The translations under genes were made by a program, and so were the position numbers. Under the pieces are notes generated by a model, which saw only the letters and a program-made list of their open reading frames with translations, was not told the origin of the DNA and did no database searches. From NCBI GenBank assembly GCA_963720375.1, contig CAVRFM010000012.1:62001-126000 (forward strand): a stretch of 64,000 bases of DNA, read 5' to 3'. The first letter of the stretch is position 1. Every line of letters begins with the position of its first letter. Below, piece after piece: positions 1 to 8,581 of this stretch. This stretch comes from JAPLHP01 sp963720375 (GTDB taxonomy: Bacteria > Chloroflexota > Dehalococcoidia > UBA2247 > RBG-13-53-26).

Positions 1-684
1 CCGTTTCTGTCCCTGTCAAAGGGGCGGCATGCTTTGCTGGGGATCAGGATGAGAGGCCAGAGCACCCTCATTCTTGAAGCTGGCGAATACGCCGAAGGTA
101 TGAATGCTCTCCGAGACTCCGCCCGCCAGGGCCAGGTCCACCTCATCGAGCAGCAGCATTTGGAGACCATGTATGAGGCCTATGTTGCCGGCGGCACAGG
201 CGGCGCCCAATGTGTAGTGTGGTCCGGTAATTCCCATGTTCAAGGTAATTTCGCCGGCTGGGTTGTTGGCCACTGTCCTTGGATTATGATGATGCGACCA
301 GTATTTGACGTCGTAGTCATATTGCTTGATGGCGTATATCTCGTTCTCGGTCTCTACGTTGCCATGCTCGGTAATCCCAAGGTATACGCCGATTCTGGAT
401 TTATCGAGTTGAGTGAAGTTCAGTCCTGAATCAGCGATTGCCTCCTGGGCACAGTAGATGGCAATTGATCCTGCTCGTGTTCCGCGGCGCAGTTCCTTCT
501 TCTTTTGATACTTTAGCGGGTCGAAGTTACAAACGCCTGCCAGCACCTCACCCATGTAATGGGTTTCGATTTTCCCTACACCGGCTTTGCCTGCGAGCAG
601 ATTCTGTCGTAATTCTGCCAGGTTATTCCCGTTTGGTGCTGTGAGCCCAATCCCAGTTATTACGATGCGGCGTTCGTCTATCAT
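1..684 (-). CDS. Beta-ketoacyl-ACP synthase (KAS I/II family), partial, frameshifted
   Basis: Condensing enzyme of the FabF/FabB family, which extends acyl chains carried on acyl carrier protein in the cytoplasm. The N-terminal thiolase-fold half is visible, with an IVITGIG start and the nucleophilic Cys in GAACAAG at residue 163, the classical KAS II position. The catalytic histidines would lie beyond the left edge. I chose ATG 684 because it gives the family's usual N-terminus; a TTG at 729 would add 15 unlike residues. The frame breaks near 33-35: one extra A in an AAA run replaces the expected QACRPFDRDRNG stretch with an early stop at 16-18. The downstream frame reads that motif correctly, so a sequencing error or a recent mutation is likely. 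The fatty-acid or polyketide role cannot be separated here. Confidence 0.85.
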
Positions 685-812
685 TCGAATCTGAAGATTT
701 TTCGTTCTTGCTACAGATACCACGTTCAACGCTTATTGTCAAATTGCCGACGCTTTGACATTATACTCTATGACGTTCTATCATCAATGACTGATTCAAG
801 GCAGGCTGAAAG

Positions 813-1418
813 ATGGCAGATAGCTGGGTAGAGCAATTCATCAAGACCTTTGTACCTCTCTTCATAGTCATCGATGCTTTTGGCAACTTGCCATTCGTCA
901 TCAGCATGAGCGAAGGGATGTCCAAGAGTGAGAGAAACAGGATGATTCTCGTTGCTGTCTTTACAGCAGCTATTGTTGGGCTGGCCTTTCTATTCCTGGG
1001 CAGGTTCGTTTTGAACCTGATGGGTATTGATGTAGGCTCTTTTGCTATTGGAGGCGGTCTTATTCTATTAGTCCTTTCCATCCGATTTATATTAACAGGC
1101 CAAGTCGTGGATATTATCAAAGAGGAAATGGTGGCTGTTGTTCCTATTGGCACTCCTCTGACAGTGGGCCCAGCCACGATAACCGCATTATTACTGCTGG
1201 CGACTCAGTTCCCACTGTATATGGTACTGCTCTCTTTCGCGCTGAATATTCTCATAGCCTGGATTGTCTTTATGTTGAGTAACGGGTTTGTTCGCTTCTT
1301 AGGGCATGGGGGCATCAAGGCAGTGTCCAAGGTATTCAGCCTCTTGCTGGCTGCCATTGCTGTAAGCATGATCATCAATGGCCTGAAACAGGTCGGCGTA
1401 TTGACGACTGGGACCTAG
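813..1418 (+). CDS. MarC family integral membrane protein
   Basis: A 201-residue protein of the MarC/UPF0056 family, found in the inner membrane. The family's biochemical function is unknown; the old link to multiple antibiotic resistance was not upheld. About six hydrophobic segments are visible, with the family's typical N-terminal region around residues 10-30 (FVPLFIVIDAFGNLPF) and the VPIGTPLTVGPATI signature around residue 110. The ATG is preceded by a weak purine-rich stretch (CAGGCTGAAAG). It is divergent from the ketosynthase and stands alone. Confidence 0.9.
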   Translation: MADSWVEQFIKTFVPLFIVIDAFGNLPFVISMSEGMSKSERNRMILVAVFTAAIVGLAFLFLGRFVLNLMGIDVGSFAIGGGLILLVLSIRFILTGQVVDIIKEEMVAVVPIGTPLTVGPATITALLLLATQFPLYMVLLSFALNILIAWIVFMLSNGFVRFLGHGGIKAVSKVFSLLLAAIAVSMIINGLKQVGVLTTGT

Positions 1419-1633
1419 CCTCCCCAGATAGCGGAGATATCATTGGCACTTAACATAAAGTTCCTTTAATTGAGATTGATCATTATGCCACCAGAATCTT
1501 CTTCTGCAGGTGCAAATCCTACTCCAGAGTTTCCGGCAGGTCTGAACTGGTTGAATACTGAACATAATTGATGGCTCTTTGGAGTATGATGCATACCAAA
1601 TGACTGCCACACTGAGAGGCGCTTGGATTTAGA

Positions 1634-2350
1634 ATGGGCCTTAATTCGCACGACACTCAATGCTTCTTGGAGGAAGTTCAAGAAAGGAATTCGCTGGATT
1701 TGCTTGGTGTGGCGGATATCCGGGAAGTAAGGGGGGCATTTCAGGGACTATCGAAGGATGTCACAGATGCATTTCCCTTGGCCATAGTAGGGGCTGTACG
1801 GGTCTCCAAGGCAGTGCTAAGTACCCTGGAAGATGGCCCGAATCTCTTGTATTACCATCATTATCGGCAGCTCAACTCTCAATTGGACCGGGCATCTCTA
1901 AGAATCGCTCAGGAGATCGAAAGAAGAGGCTATGCTGCCTTGCCCATTGCTGCCTCACAGGTTGTTGATTGGGAGAAGATGACTGGCCATTTGTCTCATA
2001 AGGAAGTGGCCCATCTGGCTGGCTTGGGATGGCGTGGCAGAAACAATCTCTTGGTCACCAAAAAGTTAGGCTCTCAAGTTCGTTTAACTACGATCCTAAC
2101 TGACTTTCCGCTTGAGGCCGGGCATCCGATGCGAGCGGATTGTGGCTCCTGTTACCGCTGTCTGTCTGCCTGCCCGTCGAAGGCAATAAAGGAGGAGCCA
2201 AGTGAATTCGACTCCTTGGCCTGTTACCAGAAATTGAAAGAATTCGGCAAGACCAGGCGCATTGGACAATACATCTGTGGGCTTTGCGTGAAAGCCTGCA
2301 GTGGATCAAAGGGTACTGTAGAACTGCAACAACAGGAGACTCATGGGTAA
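1634..2350 (+). CDS. QueG-like (epoxyqueuosine reductase-like) 4Fe-4S protein
   Basis: A 238-residue iron-sulfur protein related to the epoxyqueuosine reductase QueG/DUF1730 group. Two Cys clusters are clear: CGSCYRCLSACP near residue 175 and CGLCVKAC near residue 217, each fit for a [4Fe-4S] cluster. The middle part has the family-like HLAGLGWRGRNNLLV stretch. It is shorter than true QueG proteins (over 300 residues) and lacks the C-terminal HEAT-like part, so tRNA modification is not assured; related proteins occur in anaerobes with unknown substrates. The stop overlaps the next start by 8 bases, which implies translational coupling with the DUF4416 gene. Confidence 0.75.
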   Translation: MGLNSHDTQCFLEEVQERNSLDLLGVADIREVRGAFQGLSKDVTDAFPLAIVGAVRVSKAVLSTLEDGPNLLYYHHYRQLNSQLDRASLRIAQEIERRGYAALPIAASQVVDWEKMTGHLSHKEVAHLAGLGWRGRNNLLVTKKLGSQVRLTTILTDFPLEAGHPMRADCGSCYRCLSACPSKAIKEEPSEFDSLACYQKLKEFGKTRRIGQYICGLCVKACSGSKGTVELQQQETHG

Positions 2351-2876
2351 GACCAGAGAGCCACAGCCGGTTAAAGCTTTTGTTGGCCTTCTAATATCCC
2401 GGTTATCCCTTTTGCCGCGGGTAAGCGATTTGCTTCAAGAGAAGTTGGGGCCCATTGATATCCAGAGTCAGGTGTGGGATTTCAACTATACGAATTACTA
2501 CGAGGCAGAGATGGGGCCTGAACTAAAAAGGCTTTTCCTGGCATTTAGTGCTCTGGTGACTCCTGAGAGGCTTGTAGAGATAAAGCTGTTCACTAATAAC
2601 CTGGAGGGAGTCCTGGCGGAAGGTGGAAAACGTCTGGTGAATCTTGACCCGGGCTATATCACGCCCGCTAAGGTGGTTTTGGCCACTACAAAAGACTACG
2701 CACATCGTCTCTATTTGGGCAGTGGTATATATGGGGAAGTCACCTTGCTCTTTCACGGGAAGCAATATCAGACACTCCCATGGACCTATCCTGACTACCG
2801 TAGTGAGACTTATCGTGAATTCTTCAGGCAACTGCGAACGAAATACATGGCGCAAATGGCAACACTCAAAGATTAA
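2343..2876 (+). CDS. DUF4416 family protein
   Basis: A 177-residue protein matching the DUF4416 family as I remember it: the N-terminal PVKAFVGLLIS, then DFNYTNYYEAEMGPEL and NLDPGYITPAKVVLATTKD, ending with WTYPDYRS. The function of the family is unknown; it is soluble and has no signal peptide. The start overlaps the stop of the preceding Fe-S gene, so the two are probably made together. No catalytic residues can be assigned from sequence alone. Confidence 0.85.
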   Translation: MGKTREPQPVKAFVGLLISRLSLLPRVSDLLQEKLGPIDIQSQVWDFNYTNYYEAEMGPELKRLFLAFSALVTPERLVEIKLFTNNLEGVLAEGGKRLVNLDPGYITPAKVVLATTKDYAHRLYLGSGIYGEVTLLFHGKQYQTLPWTYPDYRSETYREFFRQLRTKYMAQMATLKD

Positions 2877-2945
2877 TGCCTGAAGAAGCCTGTTGGTCTT
2901 TGCTGATTCTCTTCTCTGAAGTCTCAATTTTGAGTTGCATTACTC

Positions 2946-2975
2946 TTGACATTTGACCTTTCATGTGCATATCAT
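2946..2975 (+). promoter_or_regulatory. Promoter of the small zinc ribbon gene
   Basis: A sigma-70-like promoter: TTGACA at 2946-2951, an 18-base spacer, and TATCAT at 2970-2975. It sits about 70 bases before the small zinc ribbon gene and after the DUF4416 stop, so that gene probably has its own transcript. Confidence 0.6.
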
Positions 2976-3046
2976 TCGCACAGTGTACCTAGCAAGCACA
3001 AAAATGCTGGTGGGACACGAGAGAAAATTTTGAAGGAGGAATAGCA

Positions 3047-3190
3047 ATGCCACAGGCTTACTGCGTAAAGTGTCGCAAAAAGGTAGAGATCAGGGGTGCA
3101 AAGCAGGTCACTTTAAAGAACAAGCGCCCAGCGATAAGTGGCACGTGCCCGAGCTGCGGGACCAAGGTTTTCAGGATCGGGAAGGGCTAA
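3047..3190 (+). CDS. Small zinc ribbon protein (DUF5679-like), 47 aa
   Basis: A 47-residue protein with two CxxC pairs (YCVKC at residues 5-9 and CPSCG at 34-38) separated by a basic stretch, the layout of a single zinc ribbon. It resembles the short DUF5679-type proteins common in Chloroflexota and actinobacteria, whose role is unknown. The start is firm: AAGGAGGA at 3033-3040 lies at ideal distance from the ATG. It has its own promoter and is followed by a strong intrinsic terminator, so it is a monocistronic gene despite its size. Confidence 0.85.
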   Translation: MPQAYCVKCRKKVEIRGAKQVTLKNKRPAISGTCPSCGTKVFRIGKG

Positions 3191-3284
3191 GTCCTGTCCT
3201 GATACGTTTAGTTCTGTAAATAATCTGAATAGGACTTCCCACTAAGTTTAATTGTGGACTGGTGGGGAGGTAGAGTGTTTGTTG

Positions 3285-3334
3285 TGGTCACTGAAGGTTG
3301 ATGTCTTTGTCTCCTTCAGTGACCATCAATTTTT
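3285..3334 (+). terminator. Rho-independent terminator
   Basis: A perfect 13-bp stem (TGGTCACTGAAGG at 3285-3297 with CCTTCAGTGACCA at 3313-3325), a 15-base loop, and a T run at 3330-3334. It closes the small zinc ribbon transcript. Confidence 0.85.
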
Positions 3335-3494
3335 GGTGCTGGTATTAAGATAGCCTTATCCTGGCCGGTGAAGTTGACCGGTTTCTCGGCGTCAAAACCC
3401 AGGGGTGATTATCATAATCTTGCCAGCGATAATATCAGCGAAATCCCTGAGCCTGCTGTTTGATCTCACTCCATCTAGATAGAGGTAACTGCCT

Positions 3495-4238
3495 GTGCCC
3501 CTTGATGCCATAATATGCGATTGGAATGGGACAATAATCGAGTACCGGGATGAGAAGCCCGTACTGGAGAGTATAGCCACAGACTTGTTTAAGGCCTCTA
3601 TTCCCCTTCACCCTCTCAGGATAGCCCGTATCCTCAAAGCTAGAATGGAGTTGGAGTCACTGTACAGAGAGCGTCGTCGTGAAACTGGCTTTGATTTTGT
3701 GAAGGAAATGTTCAGGGTTTTCAATGAGAAGGTAATAAATGGCATGCCGGTTTCCTTCATATGCCATTCGGTGGACAGGTATGCCAGTAAGCCCCAGACT
3801 CAGACCAGACTCGACCATAGAATCCTGCAACCGATCAAGGAGGCTCACCAGGCAGGAAAGACCACTGGTATCTTTTCTGCTGGGTACAGATATGGCATCG
3901 AAAGGATTTTGACATTCTCCGGGTACCGTGAGTGTTTTGATTTCTGTGAAGCCGATGACCTTAAGGAAGAGAATAATACAGTTGTTGAATTCAGGTTGAA
4001 CATCTACAGGAATAAGCCCAGACTGCTGCAGGAGTTGCTCAGGAATAGGCAATTGGATGCACGCAGAGTAGCCTATCTTGGTGATAGCGCAGATGATGAG
4101 GGGTGTTTTGAGATTGTAGGATATCCCATAGTGCCGTTTCTTGCCTCAGATGGGCTGAAACAAGAGTTTGCCCAGAAATACAAAGCCTTCGTCCCCAGGG
4201 ATGAGAAGGCTTTGTCTGATTACTTCAAGTGTGTCTGA
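3495..4238 (+). CDS. HAD superfamily hydrolase
   Basis: A 247-residue soluble haloacid-dehalogenase-like protein. The HAD motifs appear in order: motif I DWNGT at residues 9-13, motif II FSAG near 128, a motif III lysine in YRNKPRLLQ near 173, and motif IV GDSADDEG near 196. Unusually, the second Asp of the DxDGT signature, the general acid and base in phosphatases, is Asn here, which may alter or lower phosphatase activity. The GTG start is chosen from AGAGGT at 3481-3486. The substrate is unknown and the gene stands alone. Confidence 0.8.
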   Translation: MPLDAIICDWNGTIIEYRDEKPVLESIATDLFKASIPLHPLRIARILKARMELESLYRERRRETGFDFVKEMFRVFNEKVINGMPVSFICHSVDRYASKPQTQTRLDHRILQPIKEAHQAGKTTGIFSAGYRYGIERILTFSGYRECFDFCEADDLKEENNTVVEFRLNIYRNKPRLLQELLRNRQLDARRVAYLGDSADDEGCFEIVGYPIVPFLASDGLKQEFAQKYKAFVPRDEKALSDYFKCV

Positions 4239-4413
4239 ACTGTTTTGGACTGTAACCATCATGTTCTTTTGGGTGGTCAGGGTAGGTCTACCACCTTGAT
4301 CTCACTCAGTGGAAAGGTTTGACAACAGGTGATAGAATCTGCTGAGTTGCGACTTTATGAAATTACTCGAATCAGTCTTATGCCTTTATTAAGCCAGAGA
4401 GGGAGGTAAAACC

Positions 4414-5052
4414 ATGGAAGTTTCTGATTTTGATACGCAGATTAGCGACCTGGAGGCTGAGATTGAAAGCGCCAAAGTGAAGATGGAGGATGTTTGCAGA
4501 GGGTTTCTTGTTGCCACGGACAAATTTGCAGTCAAATGGTTTGAAGAACGAGCAGAACGTGCCGTGACAAGCAATCCCGAGGTTGTTAAAAACCTCGATG
4601 CCGAACGCCTCCGCAAATTGAAGGCTGCTCTTGAGAAGTTGGTGCTCCGTGTTCCCAAGATTGTGGAGAAACATGTTAATGATGACAAGTACTGGGCCCA
4701 TCGTGGTGAGTTAACTGGGGATTCCTTCAGCCACATTGGGCGCTATCGGATTTATGGTCGAAGCGTCCCTGATGAGATGGATAGCGCTGTGCGCGAAGCA
4801 CTGGGATATGTAGGAGGTTTGCTGTCTGAGTATGGGCTTGCCGATGTCGGAGACCATAGGGAATGGGCAATGGATTATCCGGGTCCTCACCCTAAATACA
4901 GACGTGAGTATAAGTGGTCAGATGAGATGAATGCTGCGTTGAACCGGTACTCGGAACTCTATAATAGACTACTGAAACTTAGCCAGGAACTTAAAGAGGT
5001 GAAGAACAGTAAATCTCAAGCCGAGGCAAAGCATCTGTGGGACAAAGCTTAA
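4414..5052 (+). CDS. Hypothetical protein with coiled-coil ends
   Basis: I do not recognise this 212-residue protein. It is charged, has no signal peptide or membrane segment, and shows heptad-like stretches at both ends (residues about 5-30 and 175-205). The middle contains an aromatic, Gly/Pro-rich part (GRYRIYGRSVPDE, DYPGPHPKYRREYKWSDE). The start is supported by GGGAGGT just upstream of the ATG. The flanking genes are unrelated. Confidence 0.7.
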   Translation: MEVSDFDTQISDLEAEIESAKVKMEDVCRGFLVATDKFAVKWFEERAERAVTSNPEVVKNLDAERLRKLKAALEKLVLRVPKIVEKHVNDDKYWAHRGELTGDSFSHIGRYRIYGRSVPDEMDSAVREALGYVGGLLSEYGLADVGDHREWAMDYPGPHPKYRREYKWSDEMNAALNRYSELYNRLLKLSQELKEVKNSKSQAEAKHLWDKA

Positions 5053-5109
5053 CCAGCTTCTATTTCTGTGCAAGGCTGAGGCCGCCACAGGCGGATCTCT
5101 GCCCAGGCT

Positions 5110-5835
5110 TTAAGACTTTAGATCACCTCTGACTCCAATTATTACCTCATTTAGTGGAATACCCTTGCCGCTCAGGTGTATTGCTTGCTTTGCCATATGC
5201 GTCAGCCCGGAACAGCAGGGTACCTCCATGTGTGCCACCGTAAGGCTCTTAACCTGTGAATGACACAGAATGTCGGTCAGCTTTTTCAGGTGTGATTGAA
5301 AGTCATCCAGCTTGGGGCAAGCCACAAGCAGAACGTGGTCTTTGAGTAGGTCCTGATGAAAGCCAGCGTAGGCGAAGGGGACACAGTCGGCTACAAGCAA
5401 GAGATCGGCTCCCTGAAGGAAAGATGCAGTTGATGGTACAAGAGCGAGCTGGACCGGCCAGTGACCGAGCATTGAGTCTTGATGTACGGTGTCCCTTCGG
5501 CTGCCAACTGCTGCCCCCTGCCTTCTAAACTGGGTGACAGTAGCTGATGCGCAACCGCAGGGAAGCTCTGCTGTACCATGTTTTTTTGATTCCGTGTGGC
5601 GCCTTGTTGCTTCCTCGTCAAATTCTTGGACCTCTCCCTCCTCAATGGTGATCGCCCCCCGGGGGCATTCACCGAGGCAGGCACCAAGACCATCGCAGTA
5701 TTTCTCGCTGATGAGCCTTGCTTTGCCATCGACAATCTGAAGAGCCCCTTCAACGCAGGCTGGAACACAGATGCCACAGCCGTCACATTTCTCCTCATCT
5801 ATCCTGACGATCTTTCTCATCATCTTGGTTGTCAT
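5110..5835 (-). CDS. 4Fe-4S dicluster protein with C-terminal Cys-rich domain
   Basis: A 241-residue cytoplasmic protein. Residues 10-75 form a bacterial 2[4Fe-4S] ferredoxin module with CDGCGICVPAC and the later CDGLGACLGECP. A linker with an unusual CGC (LPCGCAS) leads to a C-terminal domain holding further cysteines (VADC, VACPKLDD, VPCCSG). Such proteins are often found beside hybrid cluster protein or Fe-S stress genes in anaerobes and may act as electron carriers; that role is inferred. ATG 5835 is preceded by GGGGAGA. It lies 40 bases after the small zinc ribbon gene on the same strand and is probably cotranscribed with it from the FNR-like control region. Confidence 0.8.
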   Translation of the reverse strand: MTTKMMRKIVRIDEEKCDGCGICVPACVEGALQIVDGKARLISEKYCDGLGACLGECPRGAITIEEGEVQEFDEEATRRHTESKKHGTAELPCGCASATVTQFRRQGAAVGSRRDTVHQDSMLGHWPVQLALVPSTASFLQGADLLLVADCVPFAYAGFHQDLLKDHVLLVACPKLDDFQSHLKKLTDILCHSQVKSLTVAHMEVPCCSGLTHMAKQAIHLSGKGIPLNEVIIGVRGDLKS

Positions 5836-5875
5836 ATAGTGTTCTCCCCTTGGTTAATAAACTGAAAACCTGCAA

Positions 5876-6106
5876 TCAGGTATTGCTCTTGAGTTGTCTC
5901 CACCTCTCCTCTCCCAGACACTCGCGTGCTGCAGCGCACCACTCGATACAGGTTGGCACACTCTCCCGATAGACTATTTGGCCACACTGGGAGCACTTTA
6001 CCTTGATCTCACTGGAGAACATCTCGATTTCGGCACTACAGTTGGGGCACTTCAGGAGCTCCAGCCGCACCTGCATGTTATCTTGCCCAGGACATCTGGT
6101 GAACAT
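5876..6106 (-). CDS. Small Cys-rich zinc ribbon protein, 76 aa
   Basis: A short protein with CPNC and CSQC pairs (a zinc ribbon) followed by a second Cys set (TCIEWCAAARECLGEE) that could bind a metal or cluster. I placed the start at ATG 6106 because AGGAGGTGA lies eight bases upstream; the GTG at 6115 falls inside that ribosome binding site. Its function is unknown. It is the first gene after the FNR-like palindrome and is followed at 40 bases by the 4Fe-4S protein gene, so the two probably form an operon. Confidence 0.8.
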   Translation of the reverse strand: MFTRCPGQDNMQVRLELLKCPNCSAEIEMFSSEIKVKCSQCGQIVYRESVPTCIEWCAAARECLGEERWRQLKSNT

Positions 6107-6185
6107 GGGAATCACCTCCTACCCTCTGTCAATGCTTTATCTTGGCTTTCTTGAATCATGTTAGGGTTAAACTAGGCCCTCTACC

Positions 6186-6199
6186 ATGATCTGGATCAT
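6186..6199. promoter_or_regulatory. FNR/DNR-like palindromic operator
   Basis: The palindrome ATGATCTGGATCAT matches the layout of the FNR-family site TTGAT-N4-ATCAA with only the outer bases changed. It lies about 80 bases upstream of the zinc ribbon/4Fe-4S operon and about 80 bases beyond the 3' end of a Crp/Fnr regulator gene, which is the obvious candidate to bind it. Confidence 0.55.
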
Positions 6200-6276
6200 A
6201 GAGTGGGGTTATACGCATGGCAAAGCAGCCCTTATTAATGTCTAACTGCAGACATGATGAAGAGGGGGGTGTCTTC

Positions 6277-6954
6277 CTATATCACTGGTGGTCCTTCACT
6301 CAGTAACTTGAGCTTGGATTCATCCAGGATAACTATCTTCCCACGAACAGAGCGAATTATACCTCCGTCTTTGAGGCGGCTCATGAACCGGATGGCTGTC
6401 TCGGTGGTAGTTCCGGCCATATCGGCAATCTCTTGTCGGGTAAAGGGAAGAGTGGGCCCAAGCTTGGAAGAGAGCATCAGCAGCATCCTGGCAAGGCGTT
6501 GTTCGACCCTCTCTCCTGCAAGGTCTCTGAGCCTGTTTTGGGCATCCCTGAGTCGCCCTGCCAGAACATTAATAATTCTCAGTGCTGTTTCTGGACGATG
6601 AGCGAGGAAGGAGCGGAAATCTTCTCTCCCGACCTCCAGCACTTTAGTTTCAGCTACGGCCTGTGCTGAACCTGGATATGGCCTATTCTCGAAAACGGCG
6701 ACCTCGCCAAACATCTCGCCGGGTCCGAAGAAGGCAATAACGAACTCCTTGCCCAGTGATGAATGCTTGAGAATCTTGACCCTGCCCTCAGCTACTATAT
6801 AGAACCAGTTTGGGGCATCTCCTTCCCAAAAGACAAACCCACCTGCCTTAAGGCCACGCTCAATAGTCAGTTCTGCCAACTCAGCAAGTTCGTCTTCATT
6901 CAGACTGGAGAAAATAGTTGAACTTTTCAAAACTTGAACCTTGTTACCCGGCAT
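6277..6954 (-). CDS. Crp/Fnr family transcriptional regulator
   Basis: A 225-residue regulator with an N-terminal cyclic-nucleotide-binding beta-roll (about residues 10-120, with the conserved GEMFGEVAVF) and a C-terminal winged helix (about 150-215). The recognition helix TTTETAIRFMSRL keeps the Glu and Arg used by FNR-type proteins to read TGAT half sites. There is no cysteine in the protein, so it is not an Fe-S oxygen sensor like FNR; it may sense another ligand, as DNR or HcpR types do. It starts four bases after the DegV gene on the same strand and is probably cotranscribed with it. Confidence 0.9.
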   Translation of the reverse strand: MPGNKVQVLKSSTIFSSLNEDELAELAELTIERGLKAGGFVFWEGDAPNWFYIVAEGRVKILKHSSLGKEFVIAFFGPGEMFGEVAVFENRPYPGSAQAVAETKVLEVGREDFRSFLAHRPETALRIINVLAGRLRDAQNRLRDLAGERVEQRLARMLLMLSSKLGPTLPFTRQEIADMAGTTTETAIRFMSRLKDGGIIRSVRGKIVILDESKLKLLSEGPPVI

Positions 6955-6958
6955 CCTG

Positions 6959-7852
6959 TCAGCCTCTTCTGTCAGTAGCTCCCGGTATCATGCCGTCACA
7001 GTAGAAGGCAATGCCGAGGAGGCCAGGCCCGGTGTGCAGTCCCATAACCGGAGTGAAGTCTGTAACATACACTTCGGCGCAATCAACCCCTGAAGATATG
7101 CGCTGTCTTAATTCCTCGGCTTCATTGAGGACATTGGTATGCATAACAATAGCATGCACGGCTTGCCCCTGTGATTTTTCCCTTAGAAGCTTTATTAGTC
7201 GTTCGATAGCCTTCGGTCTGATTCTAGCCCGATCCACCGCTGTAGCTCCTTTTCCTGACGGGAGGAGTTCAAAAATGGGCTTTATTTTGAGCAGCGAGTT
7301 TGCCCAAGCAACGGCGTGAGGAACCCGTCCGCCTTTAGCCAGGTAGTTGAGAGTATCTATGAAAGCTACCAGGCGGACTTTGGGCATCAATGTTCGAGCT
7401 GCTTCAGCAGATTTGGGTAGACTTTTCTCTGCTACTGCTACCCTGGCTGCGGTCAGGACTACAAGTCCTTGTGCTCCTGCCGCGGTGCCGCAGTCCAGTA
7501 CTTCAACGACTACATTTGGCATCTTCTGTCTGCTCATATCAGCCGCGGCCTTAGCTGAATCAAAAGCGTGAGTGAATCTGGCAGATGGAGTGATTACCAG
7601 GATGGTTTCACTTTTCTCTGCTATCTTCTCGAAAACTGCAAGGTAAGTTTCTGGTGATGGTGCTGAGGTTGTTGGCACCTTCTTTGATTGGGCTAGCAGT
7701 TCGTAAAACTCGGCTGGAGTTATATCTATCCCATCTCGATAAACCTTTCCATCATGGATAAACTCCATCGGTACAACTTCAATCTCATAGCGATCCACCA
7801 ATTCCTTGGGTAAACAGGCTGCGCTATCAGTGACAATAGCTACTCTATTCAC
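6959..7852 (-). CDS. DegV family fatty-acid-binding protein
   Basis: A 297-residue DegV protein. Members bind a fatty acid and, in Firmicutes, present it to fatty acid kinase (FakB role). Seen: the N-terminal VAIVTDSAACLP motif, the TTSAPSPETY segment near residue 60, and the GRVPHAVAW segment followed by the KIKPIFEL region around 190. The start is GTG 7852, preceded by AAAAGG. It leads an apparent two-gene operon with the Crp/Fnr regulator. No kinase partner (FakA) is in the window. Confidence 0.9.
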   Translation of the reverse strand: MNRVAIVTDSAACLPKELVDRYEIEVVPMEFIHDGKVYRDGIDITPAEFYELLAQSKKVPTTSAPSPETYLAVFEKIAEKSETILVITPSARFTHAFDSAKAAADMSRQKMPNVVVEVLDCGTAAGAQGLVVLTAARVAVAEKSLPKSAEAARTLMPKVRLVAFIDTLNYLAKGGRVPHAVAWANSLLKIKPIFELLPSGKGATAVDRARIRPKAIERLIKLLREKSQGQAVHAIVMHTNVLNEAEELRQRISSGVDCAEVYVTDFTPVMGLHTGPGLLGIAFYCDGMIPGATDRRG

Positions 7853-8370
7853 AGTTTTGCCTTTTCGAGATAAGAGCCATCCTCATATATCGCTTTGACA
7901 TTTATTCGAAACTAAGGCTTTCCTAATGTATCGATCAGATTTGGGTGTTGCCTGTGATACTACGGCTCACTATTTTAGTTTAGTTGAACCAGATTCAAAT
8001 AGCCAGCATGTGTAATTGAAGTCAGATAGAGAGCCCTAACCTGCTCGAGCGTGAATTTTTCACTGACATGCTCTGGGCGGTTTCTTACCTTGTTGAGGAT
8101 TGAGGAACTTGAGGCAAGGTGTTTACTGATAGTGGGCCAGCGCATCTTTCCGGCAGCGTGGAGTGGGTTCTTGGCAAGCTTGCCAACCAGTGGCTGTCCC
8201 ATGTGGAGCGCTTGAAGTCGAACTGACCGATCCTTTTCTCAGTGGTCTTGGGAAGCTACCTGCTGCATGATCATCCTTCAACGGTAGTTGCATAGGTCAC
8301 GATCGTATGAAGAATCGGATGGCATATCCAGAGGATTACACCAGGGGTGAGAGTATCTGGGGCAAGCGTG
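7853..8370. other. Gene-poor stretch
   Basis: I see no supported gene here. A 75-codon reading frame on the minus strand (8202-7975) has no ribosome binding site or recognisable motif. The leftward promoter for the DegV/Crp pair should lie close to 7860-7920 but no clear boxes stand out. Confidence 0.4.
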
Positions 8371-8553
8371 TTAAGTCTGAATCTGCTCCCGATTCGAAGA
8401 CCAGGATGATAATCTGATACGAATTACTCCGGAAATGACTGCAAATGCTGCCACTACCAGGATACCTAAACCTGAGACCCCGGTGAGCCCGGCAGCAATC
8501 GCAACCCCTATCACTATTCCCCAGAATATGGCTGCAATCAGCTTTCTTTTCAT
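8371..8553 (-). CDS. Small membrane protein, 60 aa
   Basis: A short hydrophobic protein with two likely membrane segments (residues about 5-22 and 26-45) and a basic, polar tail (RIRLSSWSSNREQIQ). I placed the start at ATG 8553 because GGAGAGG lies eight bases upstream; longer versions would read through a terminator hairpin. It resembles no family I can name. The hairpin at 8582-8613, 30 bases upstream on the same strand, could attenuate it. Confidence 0.5.
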   Translation of the reverse strand: MKRKLIAAIFWGIVIGVAIAAGLTGVSGLGILVVAAFAVISGVIRIRLSSWSSNREQIQT

Positions 8554-8581
8554 CTCATTAGCCTCTCCAATTCTTTTTGGC

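Noticed and set aside
7975..8202. 75-codon minus-strand reading frame as a gene
   Set aside because: No ribosome binding site, no motif, and odd composition; kept only as gene-poor DNA.
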